64,000 nucleotides of DNA, from assembly GCF_003797185.1 (NCBI RefSeq), contig NZ_RKMH01000012.1, forward strand, positions 1 to 64,000, written 5' to 3'. The DNA comes from Gordonia oryzae (GTDB lineage Bacteria > Actinomycetota > Actinomycetes > Mycobacteriales > Mycobacteriaceae). The position numbers and the translations under genes are program-made. Of the stretch, positions 17,027-25,686 are shown in pieces (the first letter of the stretch is position 1; each line of letters starts with the position of its first letter). Below the pieces are notes generated by a model, which was not told where the DNA came from, searched no databases, and was given only the letters and a program-made list of their open reading frames with translations.

Positions 17027-17269
17027 TCAGCGATCGGTGTCGACGATGTCGACCCGCATCCCACGACCCCCGATACCCGAGACGAGAGTGCGCAGCGCGG
17101 TCGCGGTGCGGCCGTTGCGACCGATGACCTTTCCGAGATCCTCGGGGTTCACGTGCACCTCGACCAGCCGGCCACGTCGGCCGGTGATCAACTCGACGCG
17201 TACGTCATCGGGGTTGGTGACAATGCCGCGGACCAGATGCTCCACCGCATCGGCGACGACAGCGCTCAC
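17027..17269 (-). CDS. khpA: KH-domain RNA-binding protein KhpA
   Basis: Small RNA-binding protein of 80 aa, a single KH domain with the key loop [16 protein letters not shown]. In Gram-positives KhpA pairs with KhpB/Jag and affects cell division and elongation. The N-terminus [19 protein letters not shown] is typical, as is the tail IVDTDR. It starts at a GTG that overlaps the rpsP stop by 4 bp (GTGA), so its synthesis is coupled to S16. It matches Rv2908c in position. Confidence 0.94.
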   Translation of the reverse strand: MSAVVADAVEHLVRGIVTNPDDVRVELITGRRGRLVEVHVNPEDLGKVIGRNGRTATALRTLVSGIGGRGMRVDIVDTDR

Positions 17270-17721
17270 GCCTGAGCCTTGTCCTCGGCACCGGATGCGT
17301 CGTCAGCGGTCTCGGCCGGCGCGTCGTCCTTTTTGGCGGCCTTCTTCTTCGGGGTGGTCGCCTCGGCGACGGGCTCACTGTCGGCTGCAGCGAGCGCAGC
17401 GTTGAACAGGTCGAGCTTGGAGGTCTTGGACTCGGCAACCTTCAGAGTGCCCTCGGCGCCCGGAAGGCCCTTGAACTTCTGCCAGTCACCGGTGACCTTG
17501 AGGATGGCGGTCACGGGCTCGGTCGGCTGCGCGCCGACACCGAGCCAGTACTGGGCGCGCTCGGAGTCGACCTCGATGAGGCTCGGCTCTTCCTTCGGGT
17601 GGTACTTGCCGATCGTCTCGATGGCGCGGCCGTTACGGCGGGTGCGCGCGTCGGCGACGACGATGCGGTACTGGGGGTTGCGGATCTTGCCGAGCCGCGT
17701 GAGTTTGATCTTGACGGCCAT
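17266..17721 (-). CDS. rpsP: 30S ribosomal protein S16
   Basis: Small-subunit assembly protein. The 151-aa chain starts [20 protein letters not shown], then [22 protein letters not shown] and [13 protein letters not shown]. The first 85 or so residues are the S16 core; the remaining Ala/Lys/Asp-rich tail ([15 protein letters not shown]) is the extended type found in mycobacteria. I set the start at the ATG at 17721 that begins the family, not at a start 30 bp earlier. It heads rpsP-khpA-rimM-trmD. Confidence 0.97.
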   Translation of the reverse strand: MAVKIKLTRLGKIRNPQYRIVVADARTRRNGRAIETIGKYHPKEEPSLIEVDSERAQYWLGVGAQPTEPVTAILKVTGDWQKFKGLPGAEGTLKVAESKTSKLDLFNAALAAADSEPVAEATTPKKKAAKKDDAPAETADDASGAEDKAQA

Positions 17722-17846
17722 GTCGTCTTCTTTCCTATGGTCACTGCGCAATTCAGCAACCCCACCGGTTGTGGGGCCCGGTTTTGCGATCTGTCTCGGT
17801 GTGACCGTCGGGCGGTACGTAACCGGCTCCGACGAACCAGCAGGTC

Positions 17847-17855
17847 ATTGTGCCA
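17847..17855 (-). promoter_or_regulatory. Candidate extended -10 promoter of rpsP
   Basis: Minus-strand TGGCACAAT, 126 bp upstream of the rpsP ATG, sits inside a 13-nt sequence identical to one upstream of rplS. The layout TG, one base, CACAAT fits an extended -10. A TTGCTC 11 bases further upstream is too close to be a normal -35. Confidence 0.42.
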
Positions 17856-17917
17856 GACCAGGTGAGCAAGGGAGAAATCGAGAGAGCCGAACGCAGCTGG
17901 ACGACCCGACCGGGGGT

Positions 17918-17961
17918 GCGGACATGCGGTTATCCACCCCGCGAAAGATAACCGCATGTCC
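17918..17961. repeat. Perfect 16-bp inverted repeat with a 12-nt loop
   Basis: Arm CGGACATGCGGTTATC (17918-17933) is exactly complementary to 17946-17961, around CACCCCGCGAAA. It lies 205 bp past the amidohydrolase stop and about 200 bp before the rpsP start. It could terminate the ffh-amidohydrolase transcript or act as an operator for rpsP. No T-run follows on either strand. Confidence 0.85.
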
Positions 17962-18166
17962 GGCTTCATGTCGGTCCGTCGAGCGCGCTCGCGTCGATCG
18001 GACTCGCCCCGTGACCGGGCCACCCAGGCGGCCCGGATGCAGTTGCGGACTGATCGCGACCGCAATGCGTCTGTGACCTTACCGAACAGTAATAAGACGC
18101 ACCAACAGGCAATGGGTGATTTGGATCACAACCAACCCCTGGGCGGAGCACTAATGGCAGAAGTGA

Positions 18167-19294
18167 TCAGACGTGGATTCCAGAGCAGACAATCGCCTGC
18201 GGATGTCGGAGCAGACCGAGATCGGAGGCCGGATTCTCGTCGAAGACCAAGAAGTCAGCGCGATCCCCGTCGGCGAGCAGATCGGCACCCAGCCACCGAC
18301 GCGGTTCGACACTCGCCGCCGCGATGGCACCGCGCGCACCGAGACCGATGCCGGCAAGCCGTTCGACCTCGTCGACGATCCGCCCGTGCTCGACGAAACC
18401 ACCGGCATCAGTACCGGCGAAGATTCTCACGCCCGCCTCGCGCGCGGCGGCGAAGGTGTCCACCGCACGCGCATACAGGGCGCGCATGTTGGCCGCATAC
18501 GTCGGGAACCGGTCGGCTCCGTCGGCGATAGCTGGGAAGTTGTCAATCTGAATCATAGTGGGTACCAAAGCAATAGAACGCTCGACCATGGCGTCGACAT
18601 GGTCGGCCGTTACCCCGGTGCCGTGTTCGATGCAGTCGACTCCCGCAGCGATGAGGTCACCGAGCGCGTCGGTACCGAAGACATGCGCGGTGATGCGCGC
18701 CCCGGCATCGTGGGCAGCACGAACCGCGGCGTCTAGCTGCGCACGGTCCCACAGCGGCGCGAGATCCCCGATCTCCCGGTCGATCCAGTCGCCGACGATC
18801 TTTACCCAGCCGTCCCCCGCCGCCGCCTGCCGCGTCACCTCGCCGGCGAGATCGTCCGGATCGTCGAGATCGACACCGTAGTCACGCAGGTACCGTTTGG
18901 GCCGCGCAATGTGCTTGCCCGAGCGGATGAATCGCGGCGCCACCAGCTCGCCGTCGAGAGGATGGGTATCCAGGGGCGAGCCGACCTCCCGAATCAACAG
19001 GGTGCCTGCAGCCATGTCCTGACGGGCGAAAATACGTGCCTGATCGATCGTCACCCCGAGCCCGGGGGCGATGCCGACATGATTGTGGGCATCGACGAGT
19101 CCGGGCAGAATCCACACGTCATCGGCTGCGGTCTGGGCATCAGGGATCGGTTCGGTCTGGATGCGCCCGCCGCGCACCCAGAACTCGATCGGCTCGTCAG
19201 TGAGCGGGTCACGACCCCGGTAATGCCGCGGCGCACCGTGGTCAATCGCCGAATACTGGATCGAGTGCCCTTCTGCCGCAACATCTCCGGGCAT
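18167..19294 (-). CDS. Amidohydrolase-family metal-dependent hydrolase (Rv2915c-type)
   Basis: TIM-barrel metallohydrolase of 375 aa with unknown substrate. After the N-terminal beta domain, LPGLVDAHNHVGIAPG carries the metal ligands, as H-x-N/H of the imidazolonepropionase-like subgroup. GWVKIVGDW places a Lys at the bridging position, ARITAHVFG and CIEHGTGVTADHV provide later His ligands, and IFAGTDAGGF carries the catalytic Asp. The C-terminus ends IVCSGIHV. The ATG at 19294 is chosen because upstream codons are Ser/Arg-rich and overlap ffh. It sits 7 bp past ffh, a pairing also seen at Rv2915c-Rv2916c. Confidence 0.87.
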   Translation of the reverse strand: MPGDVAAEGHSIQYSAIDHGAPRHYRGRDPLTDEPIEFWVRGGRIQTEPIPDAQTAADDVWILPGLVDAHNHVGIAPGLGVTIDQARIFARQDMAAGTLLIREVGSPLDTHPLDGELVAPRFIRSGKHIARPKRYLRDYGVDLDDPDDLAGEVTRQAAAGDGWVKIVGDWIDREIGDLAPLWDRAQLDAAVRAAHDAGARITAHVFGTDALGDLIAAGVDCIEHGTGVTADHVDAMVERSIALVPTMIQIDNFPAIADGADRFPTYAANMRALYARAVDTFAAAREAGVRIFAGTDAGGFVEHGRIVDEVERLAGIGLGARGAIAAASVEPRRWLGADLLADGDRADFLVFDENPASDLGLLRHPQAIVCSGIHV

Positions 19295-19301
19295 TGACCG
19301 G

Positions 19302-20867
19302 CTACTTCTTCTTCGGCTGCTGGAACTGGGAGAGGTCGAGGCCCTCGAGCCCGGGTGGGAGCTGGTCGAGTCCGGCGGGCATGTTCGACAGATCCGGGAA
19401 GCCACCCGGCATCCCCGGGAATCCACCGCGCACCTTCGGCGGCGTGGGTCCGCGGCCCTTGGTCTTGCCCTTCTTCCCCTTGCCCTTCTTGCGGTTGGTC
19501 TTGCGACCTGGGCCCATCATCCGTCCGGACATCTGCGCCATCATCTTGCGGGCCTCGAAGAAGCGGTCGACGAGCTGATTGACCTCGCTGACCGTGACAC
19601 CCGAGCCGTTGGCGATACGCAGACGCCGAGAGGCGTTGATGATCTTGGGGTTGTCCCGCTCGGCCGGCGTCATACCGCGGATGATTGCCTGCACGCGGTC
19701 GAGCTGCTTGTCGTCGACCTGCGACAAGGCGTCCTTCATCTGCCCGGCTCCGGGCAGCATGCCGAGGATGTTACCGATCGGGCCCATCTTGCGGATCATC
19801 TGCATCTGCTCGAGAAAGTCCTCGAGCGTCAACTCACCCTGAGTGATCTTGGCGGCGGCCTCTTCGGCCTGCTGGGCGTCCCAGTGTTCCTCGGCCTGTT
19901 CGATGAGCGAGAGCACATCGCCCATGCCGAGGATGCGGCTGGCCATCCGGTCGGGATGGAAGACGTCGAAGTCCTCGAGCTTCTCACCCGAGGAGGCGAA
20001 CATGATCGGCTGCCCGGTCACCTCACGCACCGACAGTGCTGCACCACCGCGGGCATCACCGTCGAGTTTGGTCAGCACCACACCGGTGAAGCCGACGCCG
20101 TCGGCGAACGCCTGCGCGGTGGTGACCGCGTCCTGACCGATCATCGAGTCCACGACGAACAGCACCTCGTCGGGACGGGTCGCGTCGCGGATGTCGGAAG
20201 CCTGCTTCATCAGCTCGGCGTCGATTCCGAGACGACCCGCGGTGTCGACGATGACGACGTCGTGGTGCTTGGCGCGCGCCTCGGCGACGCCACCTGTCGC
20301 CACCGACACCGGGTCTCCGGCGGTCACGCCCAGCGGATTGGTCCCGATGGGAGCTGCCTCACCGCTGATACTGGTACCCGGGTGCGGCGCGAACACCGGG
20401 ACGCCGGCGCGTTCACCGACGATCGTGAGCTGCGAGACCGCGCCGGGACGCTGGAGATCGCAGGCGACCAGCAGCGGGGTGTGGCCTTGCTTCTTGAGCC
20501 AGGCACCGAGCTTGCCCGCGAGCGTCGTCTTACCCGCGCCCTGTAGGCCGGCGAGCATGATGACTGTCGGCGGGGTCTTGGCGAACCGGACGCGCCGCGT
20601 CTCGCCGCCGAGGATGCCGACGAGTTCCTCGTTGACGATCTTGACGACCTGCTGGGCCGGGTTCAGCGCCGCGGAGACCTCGGCACCCTTGGCGCGTTCC
20701 TTGATGCGCGCGATGAACGCCCGCACCACCGGCAGCGAGACGTCGGCTTCGAGCAGCGCAAGGCGGATCTCGCGGCAGGTGCGGTCGATGTCAGCGTCGG
20801 AGAGGCGGCCTTTACCGCGCAAATCCTTCAGCGCACCGGTCAACCGATCGGAGAGGGAGTCGAACAT
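19302..20867 (-). CDS. ffh: Signal recognition particle protein Ffh
   Basis: SRP GTPase that recognises signal sequences on nascent chains and delivers ribosomes to FtsY. The 521-aa protein has the N domain (MFDSLSDRLTGALKDLRGKG), the G domain (GLQGAGKTTLAGKLG, DTAGRLGIDAELM, TKLDGDARGGAAL) and the Met-rich M domain (LEQMQMIRKMGPIGNILGMLPG). The tail is rich in Lys, Gly and Met. The start at 20867 matches the family. The 75 nt of extra frame upstream is not typical. It lies 106 bp downstream of glnD and 7 bp before the amidohydrolase gene. Confidence 0.97.
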   Translation of the reverse strand: MFDSLSDRLTGALKDLRGKGRLSDADIDRTCREIRLALLEADVSLPVVRAFIARIKERAKGAEVSAALNPAQQVVKIVNEELVGILGGETRRVRFAKTPPTVIMLAGLQGAGKTTLAGKLGAWLKKQGHTPLLVACDLQRPGAVSQLTIVGERAGVPVFAPHPGTSISGEAAPIGTNPLGVTAGDPVSVATGGVAEARAKHHDVVIVDTAGRLGIDAELMKQASDIRDATRPDEVLFVVDSMIGQDAVTTAQAFADGVGFTGVVLTKLDGDARGGAALSVREVTGQPIMFASSGEKLEDFDVFHPDRMASRILGMGDVLSLIEQAEEHWDAQQAEEAAAKITQGELTLEDFLEQMQMIRKMGPIGNILGMLPGAGQMKDALSQVDDKQLDRVQAIIRGMTPAERDNPKIINASRRLRIANGSGVTVSEVNQLVDRFFEARKMMAQMSGRMMGPGRKTNRKKGKGKKGKTKGRGPTPPKVRGGFPGMPGGFPDLSNMPAGLDQLPPGLEGLDLSQFQQPKKK

Positions 20868-20973
20868 TCCACCATCCTTCCATGACCGGCTCGTGATGCA
20901 CCCGACGTGGGTGCGCGTCGGGCGCATGCGGCGACACGGCAAGCACCGCCGACTGCTCGAACCGCGCGAGGCG

Positions 20974-23568
20974 TCAGCTGATGGGCACTCCCGATCGGCC
21001 GCTGCCGCCGAAACTCGCCGGCCCGGGATCGTCGTCGGCGTCGGTGCGTGGCCGCGGCGGCGGACAGACCGCGAGCACCGCGTCGGCCAGCTTCGCCCGA
21101 CGCTCGGGAGTGTCCTCCCCCAGCACCAGACAGAACGTGTCGACGACCGTGTTCCCCAGGGTGGCGACCTTGGCCCACCGCACCACGACGCCTGCGTGTT
21201 CGATCACGTCGCTGACCCTGCTCAACAGTCCGAGTCGGTCGTCGGTGCGCAACTCCATGAGTACCCCACCGTCGACCGCGGAGGACGTCCACAACACACG
21301 CGACGGGGCGACCGCGAACAATGCGGGCACCGCGTTGGCGGCCACCGTGGCGGGATCGTCGGGCGCGCCATGCGCGACGACCACCGCACCGGGAGTCGCG
21401 ACAACCGTGCCGATCGTCGGAGTCGGCGACTCACGTTCCCGTTTGTCGAGCCGCTCGAGGACGCTGAACTTGCCGTCGACGGTCGCCATGAGCTGCTGTC
21501 GCAGCAGTCCGGCCTCGGGCGGTGCCCCGAACACGGGCACCATCACAAAGCTGTTGATCGCGCGATTCTCGTGGCTCTGAACCGTCGCCGACAGCGAGCG
21601 CAATCCGTTGAGCGCCAACACCCCGGCCATCTTCGACAGCATGCCCGGTTGGTCCGGGGCCACCATCAGTACGGAGTAGGTGTGCGCGCCGTCCGTCGGT
21701 GTGATGCGGACCGCGAACTCGTCGCTGCGCGCGAGCGCGATCATCTCGTCGGTCAGCGGTTCGGGTGTGGGCAGTTCCTCACCGTCGAGCAGTCGGGTCG
21801 CGCGCCGTACCAGATCGTTGACGAGTGAGGCCTTCCAGTCGCCCCACACGCCCGGGCCCGTCGCGAGCGAATCCGCCTCCGCGAGTGCCGCGAGCAGTTC
21901 AAGGAGCAATCGGCTGTGTCCGAGCTTTTCGACGACCTCCTCGGCGGTGGCCGGGTCCTCGAGGTCACGGCGGGTGGCCACAGTCGGCAACAACAGATGG
22001 TGTCGGACCATCTGTGACAGGATCGTCACGTCCTGCGGCCACAACCCGATCCGGTTGCCGACCTGGATGGCGAGTTCTGCACCGACAATGGAATGGTCTG
22101 CGCCACGGCCCTTTCCGAGATCGTGGATCAGGGCACCAAGCAACAACAGATCCGGTCGGGTGACCCGGGTCGTCATCGCGCCCGCGTTGACGGCGGTCTC
22201 GACCAGATGCCGGTCGACGGTCCAGGTGTGCACCGCGTCGCGCGGAGGCAGGTCACGCACCGCACCCCACTCGGGCAGGAGCCGACCCCACAGACCCGTC
22301 CGATCGAGAGCCTCGATCGGGTCGACCATGTGCGGCCCCGCACCGAGCAGGACCAGAAGATCACCGAGCGACTCGCTCGGCCACGGCTCGCGCAGCTCCG
22401 GGGCATAGTCGGCCAATCGCGACAGGGTCGAGGCGCTGATCGGCAGACCGGTACGCGCCGAGGACGCCGCCACTCGCAGAATCAGCCCCGGATCCTTGCT
22501 GGGAATGGCGTTGCGCGCCAACACGATTTCACCATTGTGCTCGACGACACCCTCGTCAAGCGGCCGCCGGATCGGCGAGCGGCGCAGTTTGGCCAACCCA
22601 CGTCGTGGCAGCGCATTACCTGCGGTCCGCACACCGACATCGGTGGAGTACCCAATGGTGCGCGCGGAGTCGCTGATGACCCGTGCGAGGTCGAAGCGGT
22701 CCCCGAGTCGCAGCGCTGCGCCGATCTCGTCGGCATCCTGGGCGCGCACCTGTTCGCGCGGGCGCCCGGCGATCCGATGCAATTCAGTACGGATGTCCAG
22801 GAGCCGATGATAGGCGGCCTGTGGTCCGGCGCCGGGAGAATCGGGTCGCAAGTTGGCCATGCCGTCGGTCAGTTGCGCGATCGACAACGCGCCGAGCAAC
22901 TGCACGTCGCGTAACCCGCCGCGACCGTTCTTGAGGTCCGGTTCGGCGCGGTGTGCGATGTCGCCGCTGCGTCGCCAGCGATCCCGGGCGTGTTCGACCA
23001 CCGCCGGGAAACGGGTGCGGATCTCCGAACGCCATTGCTGGCGCACCCCACCGATCAGCAGGGCCGACAGGTCCTCGTCACCGGCGATGTGCCGGGCCTC
23101 GAGCAGACCGAGTGCGGCGGTGACGTCCTCGGAGGCCACCTGCAGCGCCTGCGGAACCGTGCGCACGCTGTGATCGAGCGCAATATTGGCGTCCCACAAC
23201 GGATACCAGAGGCCGTCGGCGACCTCGGAGACCCGCTCGGGTGACTGGTCCTCGTAGAGCAGGATCAGGTCGAGATCCGAGTGCGGCAGCAGTTCACCGC
23301 GTCCGAGCCCGCCGACTGCGACGATCGCTAGACCACTACCGGGTTTGATACCGAGTTCGGCGCCCTTGCTGGTCAACCAGAACTCGTGCAGGTCGACGAG
23401 TACCTGGCGCAGGCCGGGGGCGTCGAGTCGATGTGGTCCGGACGCCTCGGTCAGCTGGCGTCGGGTTGCCGCAAGATCCGTTGCGGCAACCGGTGTCGGG
23501 GAAGGACGCGGCCCCGCGCCCGAATCATCATCGGACGCGGGGCCGTGACCAGTGCTCACGAAGGGCAT
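20974..23568 (-). CDS. glnD: PII nucleotidyltransferase / bifunctional GlnD
   Basis: Nitrogen sensor that modifies the PII protein at its T-loop Tyr; in mycolata the modification is adenylylation. The 864-aa protein has the nucleotidyltransferase motif GGLGRGELLPHSDLDLILLYE-type with G-x-G and D-x-D, an HD domain (LLGALIHDLGKGRGADHSIVG), and two C-terminal ACT domains (YSVLMVAPDQPGMLSKMAGV and MELRTDDRLGLLSRVSDV). It starts at an ATG 12 bp after glnB, forming amtB-glnB-glnD, under the GlnR-type operator in front of amtB. Confidence 0.96.
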   Translation of the reverse strand: MPFVSTGHGPASDDDSGAGPRPSPTPVAATDLAATRRQLTEASGPHRLDAPGLRQVLVDLHEFWLTSKGAELGIKPGSGLAIVAVGGLGRGELLPHSDLDLILLYEDQSPERVSEVADGLWYPLWDANIALDHSVRTVPQALQVASEDVTAALGLLEARHIAGDEDLSALLIGGVRQQWRSEIRTRFPAVVEHARDRWRRSGDIAHRAEPDLKNGRGGLRDVQLLGALSIAQLTDGMANLRPDSPGAGPQAAYHRLLDIRTELHRIAGRPREQVRAQDADEIGAALRLGDRFDLARVISDSARTIGYSTDVGVRTAGNALPRRGLAKLRRSPIRRPLDEGVVEHNGEIVLARNAIPSKDPGLILRVAASSARTGLPISASTLSRLADYAPELREPWPSESLGDLLVLLGAGPHMVDPIEALDRTGLWGRLLPEWGAVRDLPPRDAVHTWTVDRHLVETAVNAGAMTTRVTRPDLLLLGALIHDLGKGRGADHSIVGAELAIQVGNRIGLWPQDVTILSQMVRHHLLLPTVATRRDLEDPATAEEVVEKLGHSRLLLELLAALAEADSLATGPGVWGDWKASLVNDLVRRATRLLDGEELPTPEPLTDEMIALARSDEFAVRITPTDGAHTYSVLMVAPDQPGMLSKMAGVLALNGLRSLSATVQSHENRAINSFVMVPVFGAPPEAGLLRQQLMATVDGKFSVLERLDKRERESPTPTIGTVVATPGAVVVAHGAPDDPATVAANAVPALFAVAPSRVLWTSSAVDGGVLMELRTDDRLGLLSRVSDVIEHAGVVVRWAKVATLGNTVVDTFCLVLGEDTPERRAKLADAVLAVCPPPRPRTDADDDPGPASFGGSGRSGVPIS

Positions 23569-23580
23569 CGGGCCCTCTCG

Positions 23581-23925
<345 letters not shown>

Positions 23926-25338
23926 TCATGCCTCCTTGCCGGCACCAATGACGCCTGCCTGAGCGAGGGCCGAGCCCCCGCCGATCGGCGTGAAATCATA
24001 TGCGGATTCTGCGTGCTGCGATTCGTCGAGACCCTGAGCCTCATCGGCCTCGTCCGCACGAAGACCGATGGTGAACTTGATCACGGTTGCAATTATTGCA
24101 GTGACGATGGCCGAATAGACCAATACGGAGCCTGCGCCAAGCACCTGACGCCACAGCTGATCCCAACCACCACCGTAGAAGAGGCCGTCAACGGCGGCCG
24201 GGGCCTTCTTGGTGGCCAGGAAGCCGATCAGCACGGTACCGAGGATACCGCCGACCATGTGAACGCCGACGACATCGAGCGCGTCGTCATAACCGAGCTT
24301 GTACTTCAGACCCACGGCCAGCGCACAGACGATGCCGGCGAGCACGCCAATGATCAGTGCACCCCAAATGTCGACCGACGAACAGGACGGCGTGATCGCC
24401 ACGAGTCCCGCGACGATGCCCGACGCAGCACCCAGACTGGTCGCGTGACCATCGCGAATTCGCTCGGTGAGCAGCCAGCCGAGCACCGCCGCCGCGGTCG
24501 CGACCGTGGTGGTGATGAAGGTCGAGCCTGCGACGCCGTTGGCCGAGGTCGCCGAACCGGCGTTGAAGCCGTACCAACCGAACCACAGCAATCCGGCACC
24601 GAGCATCGTGAACGGCAGGTTGTGCGGGCGCATCGGAGACTTCGGCCAGCCCTTGCGCTTGCCGAGGAACAACACCAGAACCAGACCGGCGACACCGGAG
24701 TTGATGTGGACGGCCGTACCACCTGCGAAGTCGATCGCCTTGAGGTTGTTGGCGATCCAGCCACCCTTCTCGGCGGTGACGCCGTTGAAGGCGAAGACCC
24801 AGTGGGCCACCGGGAAATAGACGATCGTCGACCAGAGCACGGTGAATGCGGTCCACGCACCGAACTTCATACGATCGGCCACCGCACCGGAAACCAGGGC
24901 GACGGTGATGATGGCGAACATCAACTGGAACGCCACGAAGACCATCGCCGGGATCGTGCCGAAGATCGGAATGTCGACCGCAGGCGCCGCCGCGGTCTGC
25001 GTTGCGGGATCGGCAGCCACCGCTGCGGCACCGTTGACACCCGCGAGCAGGTTCTTCAGTCCGAAGTATTCGCCCGGATCACCGAGCAGGCCGCCATTAC
25101 TCGTTCCGAGGATGTCGTTGCCAAACGCCATCGAGAACCCGTAGATCGACCAGAGCACCGTGACGATGCCGGCCGACATCGCACTCATCATCATGATGTT
25201 CAGAACGTTCTTCGCGCGGACCATGCCGCCGTAGAAGAACGCCAGACCAGGCAGCGTCATACACAAGACGAGCGCCGAACTGGCCAGCATCCAGGCTGTG
25301 TCGCCCGAATCCGGCACACCCATAGTGGGGAAAGCCAC
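23926..25338 (-). CDS. amtB: Ammonium transporter AmtB
   Basis: Trimeric ammonium channel in the cytoplasmic membrane. The 470-aa protein has about 11 hydrophobic segments, beginning TAWMLASSALVLCMTLPGLA. The Amt signature region GVAGLVLVLFLGKRKGW and the pore-region FNAGSATSANGVAG are visible, followed by DALDVVGVHMVGGILGTVLIG with the conserved His. The GTG at 25338 is preferred because AGGAGG lies six bases upstream; the ATG at 25323 and the ATG at 25353 are worse placed. It heads amtB-glnB-glnD behind a GlnR-type operator. Confidence 0.95.
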   Translation of the reverse strand: MAFPTMGVPDSGDTAWMLASSALVLCMTLPGLAFFYGGMVRAKNVLNIMMMSAMSAGIVTVLWSIYGFSMAFGNDILGTSNGGLLGDPGEYFGLKNLLAGVNGAAAVAADPATQTAAAPAVDIPIFGTIPAMVFVAFQLMFAIITVALVSGAVADRMKFGAWTAFTVLWSTIVYFPVAHWVFAFNGVTAEKGGWIANNLKAIDFAGGTAVHINSGVAGLVLVLFLGKRKGWPKSPMRPHNLPFTMLGAGLLWFGWYGFNAGSATSANGVAGSTFITTTVATAAAVLGWLLTERIRDGHATSLGAASGIVAGLVAITPSCSSVDIWGALIIGVLAGIVCALAVGLKYKLGYDDALDVVGVHMVGGILGTVLIGFLATKKAPAAVDGLFYGGGWDQLWRQVLGAGSVLVYSAIVTAIIATVIKFTIGLRADEADEAQGLDESQHAESAYDFTPIGGGSALAQAGVIGAGKEA

Positions 25339-25344
25339 TAGTAT

Positions 25345-25350
25345 CCTCCT
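25345..25350 (-). promoter_or_regulatory. Ribosome-binding site deciding the amtB start
   Basis: AGGAGG, followed by six bases and then GTG at 25338. The two nearby ATG codons lie either upstream of it or too far downstream. Confidence 0.75.
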
Positions 25351-25406
25351 CATCCCACCGCTTACAGGCCGCGGTTTTGACCTGGAGAGAAGATTGCTTG
25401 GTCTTT

Positions 25407-25444
25407 GTTTCGGCGAGAGCTATTCGTCGTTTCCGCCATGTGAA
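25407..25444 (-). promoter_or_regulatory. GlnR-type operator upstream of amtB-glnB-glnD
   Basis: On the minus strand: TTCAC, 6 nt, GAAAC, 6 nt, TAGCT, 6 nt, GAAAC. This is the a1-b1-a2-b2 spacing of the actinobacterial GlnR box (gTnAC-n6-GaAAc, twice). Both b-half sites are exact, a1 is good and a2 is weak. It ends 69 bp upstream of the GTG start. GlnR would activate the operon under nitrogen limitation. Confidence 0.8.
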
Positions 25445-25686
25445 CCAGAGGGCACTTAATATTTCACCGGGGTTAAATCCCTGGTCGGGATGCAGTGGCG
25501 CGCATGATTGTGCCGCGTAAAACCACACGTTCACACATCGGCGAGAGCCGATGAGGACGTACCGGCTCCGGCCTCTCGGCTGTCACGGCTGGGTTGTGGG
25601 AGCCGAGAGTTGTCGGCACCAGGAGTTGTCACAGCCGCGAATCCGTCGGTGCCGAGAGGCGCCGGTGCCCGGAGGTGTCCGTCACC
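25445..25686. other. Upstream part of the amtB control region
   Basis: The region between the GlnR-type operator and the ftsY stop codon. It contains minus-strand GGCACAAT at 25507-25514, a motif that recurs at other promoters in this window. Plus-strand frames here are short and unconvincing. Confidence 0.35.

Larger units (their letters stand above)
17722..18166. other. 445-bp intergenic region upstream of rpsP
   Basis: It lies between the rpsP start and the stop of the amidohydrolase gene, both on the minus strand. It holds the TGGCACAAT promoter candidate at 17847-17855 and a perfect 16-bp inverted repeat at 17918-17961. No coding frame with recognisable content is present. Confidence 0.6.
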
